In this document: positions 1 through 6,314 of the stretch, in pieces
Position numbering within the stretch: position 1 is the first letter of the stretch
How the letters are laid out: each line of letters begins with the position of its first letter
NCBI GenBank assembly: GCA_016125005.1
Contig: WGMQ01000107.1
Coordinates: forward strand, 1-32,902
Reading direction: 5' to 3'
Length of the DNA: 32,902 nt
From: a bacterium
GTDB lineage: Bacteria > Sumerlaeota > Sumerlaeia > SLMS01
Program-made: the position numbers and the translations under genes
The notes under the pieces: model-generated
What the model was told of the DNA's origin: nothing
The model's input: the letters and a program-made list of their open reading frames with translations, nothing else
Database searches by the model: none

Positions 1-123
1 CGTCGCCTTGACGTCGATCTCGGTCAGGACGCCGAAGCCGTGGTCCGCCAGCGCTCGTCGCGCGCGGGCGTCGACATCGTCGATACCCGCGCCAGAGAAC
101 ATGCGATTGATTGTGTAGGTCAT
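1..123 (-). CDS. DUF302 family protein, N-terminal part
   Basis: Only the first 41 codons are inside the window; the gene runs off the left edge. The start is the ATG at 123, preceded by AAGGAC on the minus strand. The visible N-terminus (MTYTINRMFSGAGIDDVDAR, then a stretch ending GFGVLTEIDVKAT) matches the opening of DUF302 proteins, small domains of unknown biochemical role often found near metal or redox genes in Proteobacteria. It lies 16 bp downstream of the small membrane protein gene at 140-268 and is probably co-transcribed with it. Function beyond the family name is unknown. Confidence 0.75.
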   Translation of the reverse strand, partial: MTYTINRMFSGAGIDDVDARARRALADHGFGVLTEIDVKAT

Positions 124-139
124 TGCGAAGTCCTTTCTC

Positions 140-268
140 TCATTTCCGAAGATATTTGATCAGCGCTGCCATGGCCAAGACCACAAGCACAAGGACCAGC
201 AGGCCGGCGAGCCAGCCAAACCCCATTCCGAAACCCATGCCGGAGCCCATGTCGTTCCAGTTCATCAT
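140..268 (-). CDS. small Met/Gly-rich single-pass membrane protein (42 aa)
   Basis: A 42-residue ORF too short for usual gene callers. It starts at ATG 268 (a second ATG follows directly) behind a GGGAGG ribosome site and ends with TGA at 140. The N-terminus is rich in Met and Gly (MMNWNDMGSGMGFGMGFGWL), followed by one strongly hydrophobic helix (about residues 20-37) and a basic end (KYLRK), so it should be an inner-membrane peptide with the basic tail in the cytoplasm. It sits just upstream of the DUF302 gene in the same orientation, so the two probably form an operon. Small proteins of this look occur near copper or redox genes, but no function can be assigned from sequence. Confidence 0.6.
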   Translation of the reverse strand: MMNWNDMGSGMGFGMGFGWLAGLLVLVLVVLAMAALIKYLRK

Positions 269-445
269 CTCAACCTCCCGATTTCCACTCATAGGATGCG
301 CCTTTTGACCGGCCCTCGCGACAACATGGCGCCGGCGAAGAGGTGGTTCGCTGGCGGGCGGGCGAGCCCCGAGGCCGATCGGTCGTCAGCCTTGCATTGG
401 GTGGTGGTTGCAGCCCGCGATACAAGCCAGGTTCCCGCAAGAGCG

Positions 446-997
446 CTACAGCGTTTGATTTTTCGTCCGGCGTCGAGACAGTTCGCGATAGAGCGCTTCC
501 CTCGTGACGCCCAGTTCCGCAGCCGCCTCCTGCCAACGGCCCCGTTCAGGCAGGGCGTAGCCTTCTGCGAGCCATGCGTCGAGACGGTCCGCAACTCTCG
601 GCAGAGATCGGATCTCGGACCTGAGCCGGGCCGCCTGGACGCTGCGCGCCAGCAGGGCGGACCAACTTGCCGCCAGTGCGGGATCATCGGCGAGCGCGGA
701 CAGGAAGCGCTCCTTCGGCAAGCCTGCGACCACGCTTTCCTCGGCGGCGACGGCATCGCAGTGATACCGGGAGGAATAGGCCGAGGCTTCGGCGACCACC
801 GCGCCCGGTCCCGCGTTCTGCAGCACCATCCGGGCGCCATGCGTCGTGTGGCGCTGCAAGTGCACCCTGCCGGAGCGCACCATGAAGATGTCGGCGGCAT
901 CGTCGCCCGCGGCAAACAGCGTCTCACCGGCGGCAAGCCCGATGTTGCGTGCATCCTGAAAAAGCATGGAAATCGACATGTGCATGATCGTGATCAT
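446..997 (-). CDS. Crp/Fnr family transcriptional regulator (short, no Fe-S cysteines)
   Basis: About 183 residues from ATG 997; ATGs at 985, 979 and 967 are alternative starts. The N-terminal half is a cyclic-nucleotide-binding-type beta-roll (motifs GETLFAAGDDAADIFMVRSG and GPGAVVAEAS), then the dimer helix region. The C-terminal helix-turn-helix is seen as WQEAAAELGVTREALYREL near the end. There is no N-terminal cysteine cluster like that of oxygen-sensing FNR, so it is closer to the Dnr/NnrR-type or an unassigned Crp/Fnr group. It is somewhat shorter than the usual 220-240 residues. The gene is divergent from the exported Met/His-rich protein at 1052, and an FNR-like palindrome overlaps its first start codon, which suggests autoregulation and control of the neighbour. 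A much longer open frame continuing to 2842 is an artefact. Confidence 0.8.
   Translation of the reverse strand: MITIMHMSISMLFQDARNIGLAAGETLFAAGDDAADIFMVRSGRVHLQRHTTHGARMVLQNAGPGAVVAEASAYSSRYHCDAVAAEESVVAGLPKERFLSALADDPALAASWSALLARSVQAARLRSEIRSLPRVADRLDAWLAEGYALPERGRWQEAAAELGVTREALYRELSRRRTKNQTL
984..997. promoter_or_regulatory. FNR/Dnr-like operator palindrome
   Basis: ATGAT-CGTG-ATCAT: two 5-bp arms separated by 4 bp, differing from the FNR consensus TTGAT-N4-ATCAA at the outermost base of one arm and its partner. It lies between the Crp/Fnr gene and the divergent gene at 1052, with its centre about 61 bp before that start codon, which suits an activator site near -41 for the plus-strand gene. 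It overlaps the first candidate start codon of the regulator. Binding is inferred, not shown. Confidence 0.5.
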
Positions 998-1051
998 ATG
1001 GCTGTCGGCGTTCCTCTGCAACAAGGGGGCTGCGCATCCACTTGAGGTCCC

Positions 1052-1642
1052 ATGATCCGTCTTGTGTTCGTCTTCGCACTTCTTTCTTTTCCCGGTCTGG
1101 CGCTGGCGCAGGGTGCGACCGCACAACACGGGGGAATGCAGCACATGCCGGGCATGTCCCACGAGGGTCACGGGATGAACGCGGACGCCGTTCCCGCAGG
1201 GCTCATGCAGGGGGGGCAATCCGCCTTCGCCGCCATTCAGGAGATTGTCGCGCAGCTGATGGCGGACCCGACGACGGACTGGAGCCGCGTCGATATCGAG
1301 GCGCTCCGTCAGCATCTGATCGACATGGACAACGTGACGCTCCACGCCCGCGTCGAGGTCCGGGAGGTGGAAGGCGGCGCCCGCTTCGAGGCGACTTCGC
1401 AGGACGCGGCAGTCACCAGTTCGATCCGCGCCATGGTCCCGGCCCACGCGGCGACCATGGATGGCGTCGAGGGCTGGGCAATGCAGGCGTCGGAGATTTC
1501 GGGCGGCGCCGCCCTGGTCGTGACCGGCTCCGACCCTGACCGCATCAGGGCCCTCGGGTTCATTGGCGTGATGACGGTTGGCATGCATCACCAGGCCCAT
1601 CACCTCGCGCTGGCGACCGGGCAGAACCCTCACACGCACTGA
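1052..1642 (+). CDS. exported Met/His-rich protein, possibly metal-binding
   Basis: 196 residues, ATG 1052 behind a GAGG site. The first 19 residues are a signal peptide (MIRLVFVFALLSFPGLALAQ, cut after ALA). The mature N-terminus is rich in Met and His (for example GGMQHMPGMSHEGHGMNA), and His recurs near the C-terminus (MHHQAHHLALATG and a final HTH), a composition typical of periplasmic copper or other soft-metal binding. The middle has no motif I recognise. It is divergent from a Crp/Fnr regulator with an FNR-like box in between, so expression may respond to oxygen, nitric oxide or redox state. A metal role is inferred from composition only. Confidence 0.7.
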   Translation: MIRLVFVFALLSFPGLALAQGATAQHGGMQHMPGMSHEGHGMNADAVPAGLMQGGQSAFAAIQEIVAQLMADPTTDWSRVDIEALRQHLIDMDNVTLHARVEVREVEGGARFEATSQDAAVTSSIRAMVPAHAATMDGVEGWAMQASEISGGAALVVTGSDPDRIRALGFIGVMTVGMHHQAHHLALATGQNPHTH

Positions 1643-1800
1643 GTCCGGGAAGGACACCAGGGGCTGTCCGGAAACGCCCCCACGCGGCCTGGCCGGGATG
1701 CGCCCGCATGCACGAACCCGCTTCGCGGCAGGGCGGGCGCGGTGTCGCGTACCCGCCATCGGCGAACGGCTACCGGAACGGCAGCTATCGTTCTTCCCGA

Positions 1801-2079
1801 ATCCAGGAACGGTTATTCCACTCCGGCCCCAAGCTGTGATGCAGCACGAGGCAGTATGCCCGCCTCGTTGATGAGTGGGTGACGGCGATCGGCTTGCGGT
1901 CGGAGGAGCATGGCGCTCACTCGCTTCGGCGGACGAAGGCATCGATGAACTGCAAGGCGACAAGCAATATCCGGGCCATCCAGACCTTGCCGGGTCACTC
2001 CAGGATTGAGAACACGGTCCGTTGTCTTGGTGTCGGCGTGGAGGACGCGCTGCTCCTGGCTGAGCGAACCGAAATCTGA
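1801..2079 (+). pseudogene. tyrosine recombinase (integrase) C-terminal remnant
   Basis: In one frame this reads as the end of a phage/ICE-type integrase: a segment with STRQYARLVDEW, then AHSLRRTKAS (the H-x-x-R motif), LPGHS (normally LLGHT), TVRCLG and a final VEDALLLAERTEI. The catalytic tyrosine expected in TVRYLG is a cysteine, and a TGA at 1837 interrupts the frame upstream of STRQYARL. No N-terminal or core-binding part is seen upstream. It is therefore a decayed fragment of a mobile element. A perfect inverted repeat follows 1 bp after its stop codon. Confidence 0.75.
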
Positions 2080-2121
2080 CGTCGAGCAGCCATCCGACGC
2101 AGCGCGGATGGCTGCTCGACG
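2080..2121. repeat. perfect 17-bp-arm inverted repeat
   Basis: Left arm 2080-2096 (CGTCGAGCAGCCATCCG) and right arm 2105-2121 are exact reverse complements around the 8-base loop ACGCAGCG. There is no T-tract on either side, so it is not a standard terminator. It sits immediately after the integrase remnant and may be a recombination or transfer structure left from the same element, or a strong transcript-end hairpin. Confidence 0.8.
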
Positions 2122-2274
2122 CGCGAAAGACTTTGCCGTCCCTTCCATCAGGGGGTGGGAAGCGGATTGGCCGCTTCGGGCTTGGTATTGGACAAAGCCG
2201 CCGTTGGCGGCGTTCTGAGACTTCTGCCGATTGGGATCGAGTTCGAGAGGCGACGCCGACGCTTGGCCAGGCCT

Positions 2275-3168
2275 TCACACGGCCCTGCTTTCTCGGAGCG
2301 CCTCCTTGAACAGTTCGAAAGCCGTCGTCCCCTTCCGATCGGGGTAATAGAGGTGGTAGCCGGCGAACGGCTCGCACCACGGCTCCAGCAGGCGGGTGAG
2401 ACGGCCATCGGCGATCGGTGCTGCCACCAGATCCTCCAGGACGTAGAGGATGCCGAACCCTTCGAGGGCGGCGGCCACCAGCAGATCGCCGTCGTTGAAC
2501 ACCGGCCCGCGGCCCGGCAAAACCGTCACCGTACGGCCGTCGCGTTCGAACGACCAGGGAGACAGATCGCCCTGCGCGTCGCGGTGGGCGATACAGCGAT
2601 GCGACATGAGATCTGCGGGCTCCATAGGCGCCGGATGGTCGCTCAGATATCCAGGAGCGGCCACAACGGCGACGCGAAGCGGAGGTCCGATCGGCAGCGC
2701 GATCATGTCCTTCTCCAGCCGTTCGCCGAGCCGGATGCCGGCATCGTAGCGGCCCGCCACGACGTCCGTCATCGCGCCGTCCACGCACACCTCCACCTCG
2801 ATGCCGGGTTGGCGGCGCATGAAGGAGGGGAGCATCGGCCACAGCACCGTGTCCGCGGCGTGCTTGCCGGTCGTGATCCGCACCGTGCCGATCGCTGCAC
2901 CGCGAGCCTGGGACAGCGCCTCAATCTCGTCGTCCAGCCCGGCCAGGGCCGGCGACAGCGTTGCGAGCAGGCGCTCGCCGGCGGCGGTCGGGGCGACGCT
3001 GCGCGTCGTGCGAAAGAGCAGTCGAAAGCCGAGTTGCCCCTCCAGCCGCTTCATGGTCTGGCTCAGCGCCGACTGCGTCACGCCGAGCCGCCGCGCGGCA
3101 CGCGTGAAGCTGCGGTCGGCGGCGATCGCCGCGAAGACGGCGAGATCGCCGAGCTGATCCGGACGCAT
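2275..3168 (-). CDS. LysR family transcriptional regulator
   Basis: 297 residues. The N-terminal winged helix-turn-helix is clear (SFTRAARRLGVTQSALSQTM at about residues 20-39, then RLEGQLGFRLLFRTTRSV), followed by a linker helix and the periplasmic-binding-protein-like effector domain (motifs AADTVLWPMLPSFMRRQPGI, YDAGIRLGERLEKDMIALPI). Length is normal. It is divergent from an SDR gene at 3271 across a 102-bp gap, the usual layout of a LysR protein that controls its neighbour and itself. The relative is the class that regulates short-chain dehydrogenases or aldo-keto reductases; the effector is unknown. Confidence 0.93.
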   Translation of the reverse strand: MRPDQLGDLAVFAAIAADRSFTRAARRLGVTQSALSQTMKRLEGQLGFRLLFRTTRSVAPTAAGERLLATLSPALAGLDDEIEALSQARGAAIGTVRITTGKHAADTVLWPMLPSFMRRQPGIEVEVCVDGAMTDVVAGRYDAGIRLGERLEKDMIALPIGPPLRVAVVAAPGYLSDHPAPMEPADLMSHRCIAHRDAQGDLSPWSFERDGRTVTVLPGRGPVFNDGDLLVAAALEGFGILYVLEDLVAAPIADGRLTRLLEPWCEPFAGYHLYYPDRKGTTAFELFKEALRESRAV

Positions 3169-3270
3169 TGATGATCCCGGCTACTGGGGCCTATGACTCA
3201 TTAGGCGGTTATCCCAATCGATTAGCATGACTACCTAGCCAGCGACAGTGGAAGCCACGAGGAGCAGACG
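3169..3270. promoter_or_regulatory. divergent LysR/SDR promoter region
   Basis: This 102-bp gap must hold promoters for both divergent genes. The inverted repeat CCTA-N8-TAGG at 3190-3205 resembles a LysR-type site (near the T-N11-A form, here N10). The SDR start has a GAGGAG ribosome site. No certain -35/-10 pair is visible. Confidence 0.35.
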
Positions 3271-4086
3271 ATGGGCAAGGTTTGGTTGGTGACGGGCGCA
3301 AGCCGGGGACTTGGACGCGAGATCGCGCGCGCGGCGCTCGCTGGGGGCGAAACGGTCGTGGCAACGGCGCGGTCCGCCGACGCGCTGCGCGATACCTTCG
3401 GAGACGAACACGATCGCCTCCATGCCCTCGCCCTTGATATCACGGACGCCGAAGCCACGAACGTGGTCGCCGCCGAGATCGTCGAGCGGTTCGGTGCGAT
3501 CGACGTGCTGGTCAACAATGCCGGCTATGCCGAGCTGGGTTTCTTCGAAACCTTTACCGATGCCGAGGTACGGCGCCAGTTCGAGGTCAATGTGTTCGGC
3601 ACGATGAATGTCGCGCGCGCGGTCGCCCCCCACATGCGGGCGCGGCGCTCAGGCCTCATCGTCACCATCTCGTCGGTCAGCGGGCTGGTCTCCAACGGCG
3701 GGGGAGCCGTGTACTCGGCGTCGAAGTTCGCGGTCGAGGGATGGATGGAGGGCTTTGCGCAGGAGCTGGAACCGTTGGGCGTCCGCTCGCTTCTGGTCGA
3801 GCCGGGAATGCTGCGCACAGACTTCATGGACGGCACGTCGGCCCGCTTCGGCAGCATCGACATTCCGGACTATGCCGAGGCGGTCGCGCAGTATCGCGCG
3901 TTCGTGGACGCGGCCAACGGCAACCAGCCGGGCGACCCGCAACTGCTCGCCGAGCGCATCGTGGCGCTTGCCTCGAAAGGCGAGGCGCCATCGCGGCTCG
4001 TGTTCGGCGACGACGCCCGGCAATGGGCGGGCGCAAAGGTCGACCAGTTGCGGCAGGATATCCACCAGTCCGCCGATCGCGGCTGA
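3271..4086 (+). CDS. short-chain dehydrogenase/reductase (SDR)
   Basis: 271 residues, ATG 3271 behind GAGGAG. Classical SDR features: Rossmann motif TGASRGLG near residue 8, NNAG at about residue 82, the catalytic serine in TISSVSG, and the YxxxK pair in YSASK. It should be a cytoplasmic NAD(P)-dependent oxidoreductase acting on an unidentified carbonyl or alcohol. The divergent LysR gene is its likely regulator. Some close relatives are annotated as oxidoreductases of unknown substrate; nothing here narrows the substrate. Confidence 0.92.
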   Translation: MGKVWLVTGASRGLGREIARAALAGGETVVATARSADALRDTFGDEHDRLHALALDITDAEATNVVAAEIVERFGAIDVLVNNAGYAELGFFETFTDAEVRRQFEVNVFGTMNVARAVAPHMRARRSGLIVTISSVSGLVSNGGGAVYSASKFAVEGWMEGFAQELEPLGVRSLLVEPGMLRTDFMDGTSARFGSIDIPDYAEAVAQYRAFVDAANGNQPGDPQLLAERIVALASKGEAPSRLVFGDDARQWAGAKVDQLRQDIHQSADRG

Positions 4087-4456
4087 AACGGCAACCCAGG
4101 CCGCCGGCAGAGGAGGTGATTGTCGGGGGAGCCGATGTGTTTTCGGGATACTCGGTCCGGCAGACAGACCGGGTTGATTGGGGTGGGTAGCGGACTGGCG
4201 GGTTCTGGGGCGGCGAACCTGGGAAAGCGCAGGTTCACTTGGCCGCTCCACGCCGACGGCAATGCGCCCCCATTCCGGGCGCGAAGACCCAGGCGGACGG
4301 TTGAGGGATATCTGCCGTCGGGCACCATCATTCGGTGGCAGGCAGAGAATTCTGGGGGCTATCAAGGGTTGCGACGTCTGTCAGGCAGCGACCGATAGGG
4401 GCCTGACCAGACCGACAGTCCACCATGCCTTGTAGCACAGTGGACGATCGGCCGGG
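4087..4456. other. intergenic stretch without recognisable gene
   Basis: About 370 bp between the SDR and the converging RtcB gene. Open frames here show no recognisable domains. A 7-bp inverted repeat (GTCAGGC at 4380-4386 with GCCTGAC at 4401-4407) lies just past the RtcB stop and could be part of a weak transcript end; no T-tract follows. Confidence 0.5.
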
Positions 4457-5863
4457 TCAGCTGCGTGCCTGACGCTTCTTCCGCCAGGGCGCGTTGGCCT
4501 GCCAGTCGCCAGCCATGATGCAGCCGTAGGGCAGCACCTCGTCGACGATCTCGGCAAGGCCGTAGTCCTCGATCTGGCGGCGAACGGCAGCTGCGCTCTT
4601 GTAGGCGCTCGGCAATTCCGAGATGTCCGTGAAACCCGAGAAAAACCGCGCGTCGATACCCTTCGTCTCCTCGGCAAAGATCTCCTCTACGGGACGATCG
4701 CCCTGCAGCCGCTTGTGCTGGGTGCGTGAGAAGTTGCGCCCCGCGCCGTGCGGCGAGAAGCCCAATCCATGCACCGCATTCTTGCCGCGCGCGATCAGCA
4801 CTGGTTCCGCCATGTTGAGCGGAATAAGCGTCAGGTCGGTCGCGTCGTCCGCCCAGTTGTCGAAGGCGGGTGTCGCTCCCTTGCCGTGATAGAACAGCCC
4901 GTCCGAGCGCCGAAAGACGAAGTTGTGCTCGTTCCAGAAGCGGTCGCCGACTTTCACGGAGAGACGTTCCGCCGTGAGGTCGTGGATCAGTTCGTGGTTG
5001 GCTTTCGTCCAGGCACGGATCGCCTGCAGCGCGTTCCAATAGTCGTCGCCTTCCCGCGTGTCGGCGGGAATCCAGGCGTTCTGGGACAGCGTCGCCGGCG
5101 ACAGCCGCTTACGGAACTCCTCGGCGATCCGCATACCGCGCGAATAGAGCCGCGCGCCCGGTGCGCGGGACCCGTGATGGGTCACGAGAGCCGTCTCGCC
5201 GGTCGACTTCAGCGTGCCGACGAAAGCGAAGTGGTTGCCGTCGCCCTGCGTGCCGAAATGCTCGATCGCCGCACTCATGCTGTCGCGCAGATAGGGATTG
5301 GCGTCGATGCGCGCGGCGACTTCCGCCGGCGGGCGGATCTGCTGGCCACGCGGCCGCCCGCCCGGTCCGAAATGCGTCACCGCATGGACCGCGTCGAGCA
5401 GGGCAGCGGGCGACACGCCCGGGAAAGTGGAGATTGCCATAGAGCAGCAGATGTCGGCCGAATGCATGCCCGGATGGATTGCTTCGGAAACCACGACGCC
5501 GCCGACCGGGATCGTGCCGGGCGGGCCCGCCGGGCACGCGTCGGGCATGATCGCGCCCGCGCGCACCACCGGCGTGCGCATCAGCACCCGCATCGAGTTG
5601 CTGACCGCTTCGACGTTGGCGGCCTCGTGCTCGTTTTCGCTCTCGATGTTGACATGAAAAGGGATCGCGTCGGGCGCGAGCAGGGGCACCGCCGGCGGCG
5701 GCTCGAAGGCGCGCGCGGCCGCGATCGCATCCGCGTGGGAACCGCCGCGCGCGAGCACCTCATTGCCGGCCGCGAGCGCGTCGCGGAACCACTTGCCCTG
5801 CGCAAGTCCGGCGTCGATGAGATCCTGTCCGCTCAGTACTTCAACCATTTCATCCATCCACAT
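4457..5863 (-). CDS. RtcB family RNA ligase
   Basis: About 468 residues. RtcB joins RNA 2',3'-cyclic phosphate or 3'-phosphate ends to 5'-OH ends using GTP and Mn2+, in tRNA repair and tRNA splicing. The active-site set is present: the metal Cys in ADICCSM (canonical DIGCGM), the His in QGDGNHF, the His in THHGSR, the YHGKGATPA segment, and the guanylated His in SPHGAGRNFSR. It is longer than E. coli RtcB (408), mostly at the N-terminus. The start is uncertain: ATG at 5863, 5857 and 5848 are in frame and none has a strong ribosome site. It lies immediately downstream of, and in line with, an array of tRNA-like modules (5873-6613), the most informative clue to its job. No archease or PrfH gene is nearby. 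Confidence 0.92.
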   Translation of the reverse strand: MWMDEMVEVLSGQDLIDAGLAQGKWFRDALAAGNEVLARGGSHADAIAAARAFEPPPAVPLLAPDAIPFHVNIESENEHEAANVEAVSNSMRVLMRTPVVRAGAIMPDACPAGPPGTIPVGGVVVSEAIHPGMHSADICCSMAISTFPGVSPAALLDAVHAVTHFGPGGRPRGQQIRPPAEVAARIDANPYLRDSMSAAIEHFGTQGDGNHFAFVGTLKSTGETALVTHHGSRAPGARLYSRGMRIAEEFRKRLSPATLSQNAWIPADTREGDDYWNALQAIRAWTKANHELIHDLTAERLSVKVGDRFWNEHNFVFRRSDGLFYHGKGATPAFDNWADDATDLTLIPLNMAEPVLIARGKNAVHGLGFSPHGAGRNFSRTQHKRLQGDRPVEEIFAEETKGIDARFFSGFTDISELPSAYKSAAAVRRQIEDYGLAEIVDEVLPYGCIMAGDWQANAPWRKKRQARS

Positions 5864-5872
5864 CTATCTGTT

Positions 5873-5913
5873 CGCGAGCCCATCGGGCCTCTGCCTCTAC
5901 CTGTAGTCTCGCG
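5873..5913 (-). ncRNA. last, reduced module in the rtcB leader
   Basis: A hairpin of CGCGAG (5913-5908) with CTCGCG (5878-5873), closing a loop that starts with ACUACA and holds a 23-base G-rich segment. ACUACA after P2 is the same motif as in the full modules, and the sequence before it (GTCGATG) resembles their P1-AUG element. It ends 9 bases before the first possible start codon of rtcB, so it could affect translation of the ligase. No tRNA arm can be recognised inside. Confidence 0.5.
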
Positions 5914-5937
5914 GCAAGCCGCTCGGCATCGACGGTC

Positions 5938-6032
5938 GGACGACAAGGGGCTGCAAGACCATCGACAAACCTTTCGGTCCATCGGGCGGAATTGAACCGC
6001 CAGTACCGATGTAGTCCTGCACGCATTCGTCC
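5938..6032 (-). ncRNA. tRNA-like module 4: T-arm plus acceptor minihelix
   Basis: P1 is GGACGA (6032-6027) with TCGTCC (5943-5938); P2 is GCAGGA (6020-6015) with TCTTGC (5958-5953); CUACA follows P2 at 6014-6010. The insert has a T-arm, GGCGG-TTCAATT-CCGCC (6001-5985), directly followed by a 9-bp helix CGATGGACC with GGTTTGTCG (5984-5963, three wobble pairs) closed by a GAAA tetraloop. That equals the acceptor/T half of a tRNA with its acceptor ends joined by a GNRA loop, and with no D-arm or anticodon arm. No CCA end can form as drawn. Confidence 0.65.
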
Positions 6033-6039
6033 TTCCAGT

Positions 6040-6170
6040 CTGGCGACGAGGATCGACAGGACGGTTTCTGAGCTACTCCGCGCCCTTGCGGACGCGGGGG
6101 GCGGCTTGAACGCCCGACCTCCCGGCTTGTGCCGGGTGCTCTATCCTGTAGTCCTGCCTGCATTCGCCAG
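6040..6170 (-). ncRNA. tRNA-like module 3: cloverleaf opened in the D-loop
   Basis: P1 is CTGGCGA (6170-6164) with TCGCCAG (6046-6040); P2 is GGCAGGA (6158-6152) with TCCTGTC (6061-6055); CUACA at 6151-6147. The insert, in order: D-stem 3' strand GAGC (6141-6138), an arm CCCGGC-ACAA-GCCGGG (6136-6121) in the anticodon-arm position, AGGTC variable loop, T-arm GGGCG-TTCAAGC-CGCCC (6115-6099), acceptor 3' strand CCGCGTCC (6097-6090), GCAA tetraloop, acceptor 5' strand GGGCGCGG (6085-6078), AGTA, and D-stem GCTC (6073-6070). This is a tRNA opened in the D-loop, with a four-base loop where an anticodon should be and a GNRA loop where the CCA end should be. Confidence 0.7.
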
Positions 6171-6177
6171 GCATGAT

Positions 6178-6308
6178 GATCGCGGCGACAAGGAAGACGA
6201 AACATCGGGAGCCCCGCTCGTGCCAGAGAGCGCCTGCCAGGTGGGGAGTCGAACCCCACGGGTTGTCCCACGTGTGATGCTGTAGTTCCGTCGGCATTCG
6301 CCGCGATC
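6178..6308 (-). ncRNA. tRNA-like module 2
   Basis: P1 is the longest in the array, 11 perfect base pairs: GATCGCGGCGA (6308-6298) with TCGCCGCGATC (6188-6178). P2 is GACGGAA (6292-6286) with TTTCGTC (6202-6196), one G-U pair. CUACA is at 6285-6281. The insert is closed by CATC/GATG (6279-6276 with 6206-6203) and contains an arm ACGTGGG-ACAA-CCCGT (6273-6258, one bulge), a T-arm with the standard loop TTCGACT (6253-6247), and an arm GCTC/GAGC with loop TCTGGCAC (D-arm-like). A proper acceptor stem is not evident, so this is a tRNA-like shape rather than a tRNA. Confidence 0.65.
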
Positions 6309-6314
6309 GTCCTG

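Noticed and set aside
1741..1800. Peptide GVAYPPSANGYRNGSYRSS upstream of the integrase remnant, resembling the YRNG segment of Mutator-type transposases
   Set aside because: The match is too short and no flanking similarity is seen.
446..2842. 798-codon open frame on the minus strand
   Set aside because: Only its last 184 codons are a real gene (Crp/Fnr). The rest lies opposite the exported protein, the integrase remnant and LysR in an Arg/Gly/Pro-rich shadow frame typical of GC-rich DNA.
2155..3171. 338-codon plus-strand frame opposite the LysR gene
   Set aside because: Shadow frame; the LysR reading is unambiguous.
4748..5995. 415-codon plus-strand frame opposite rtcB
   Set aside because: Shadow of rtcB; Arg/His/Ala-rich with no domain.
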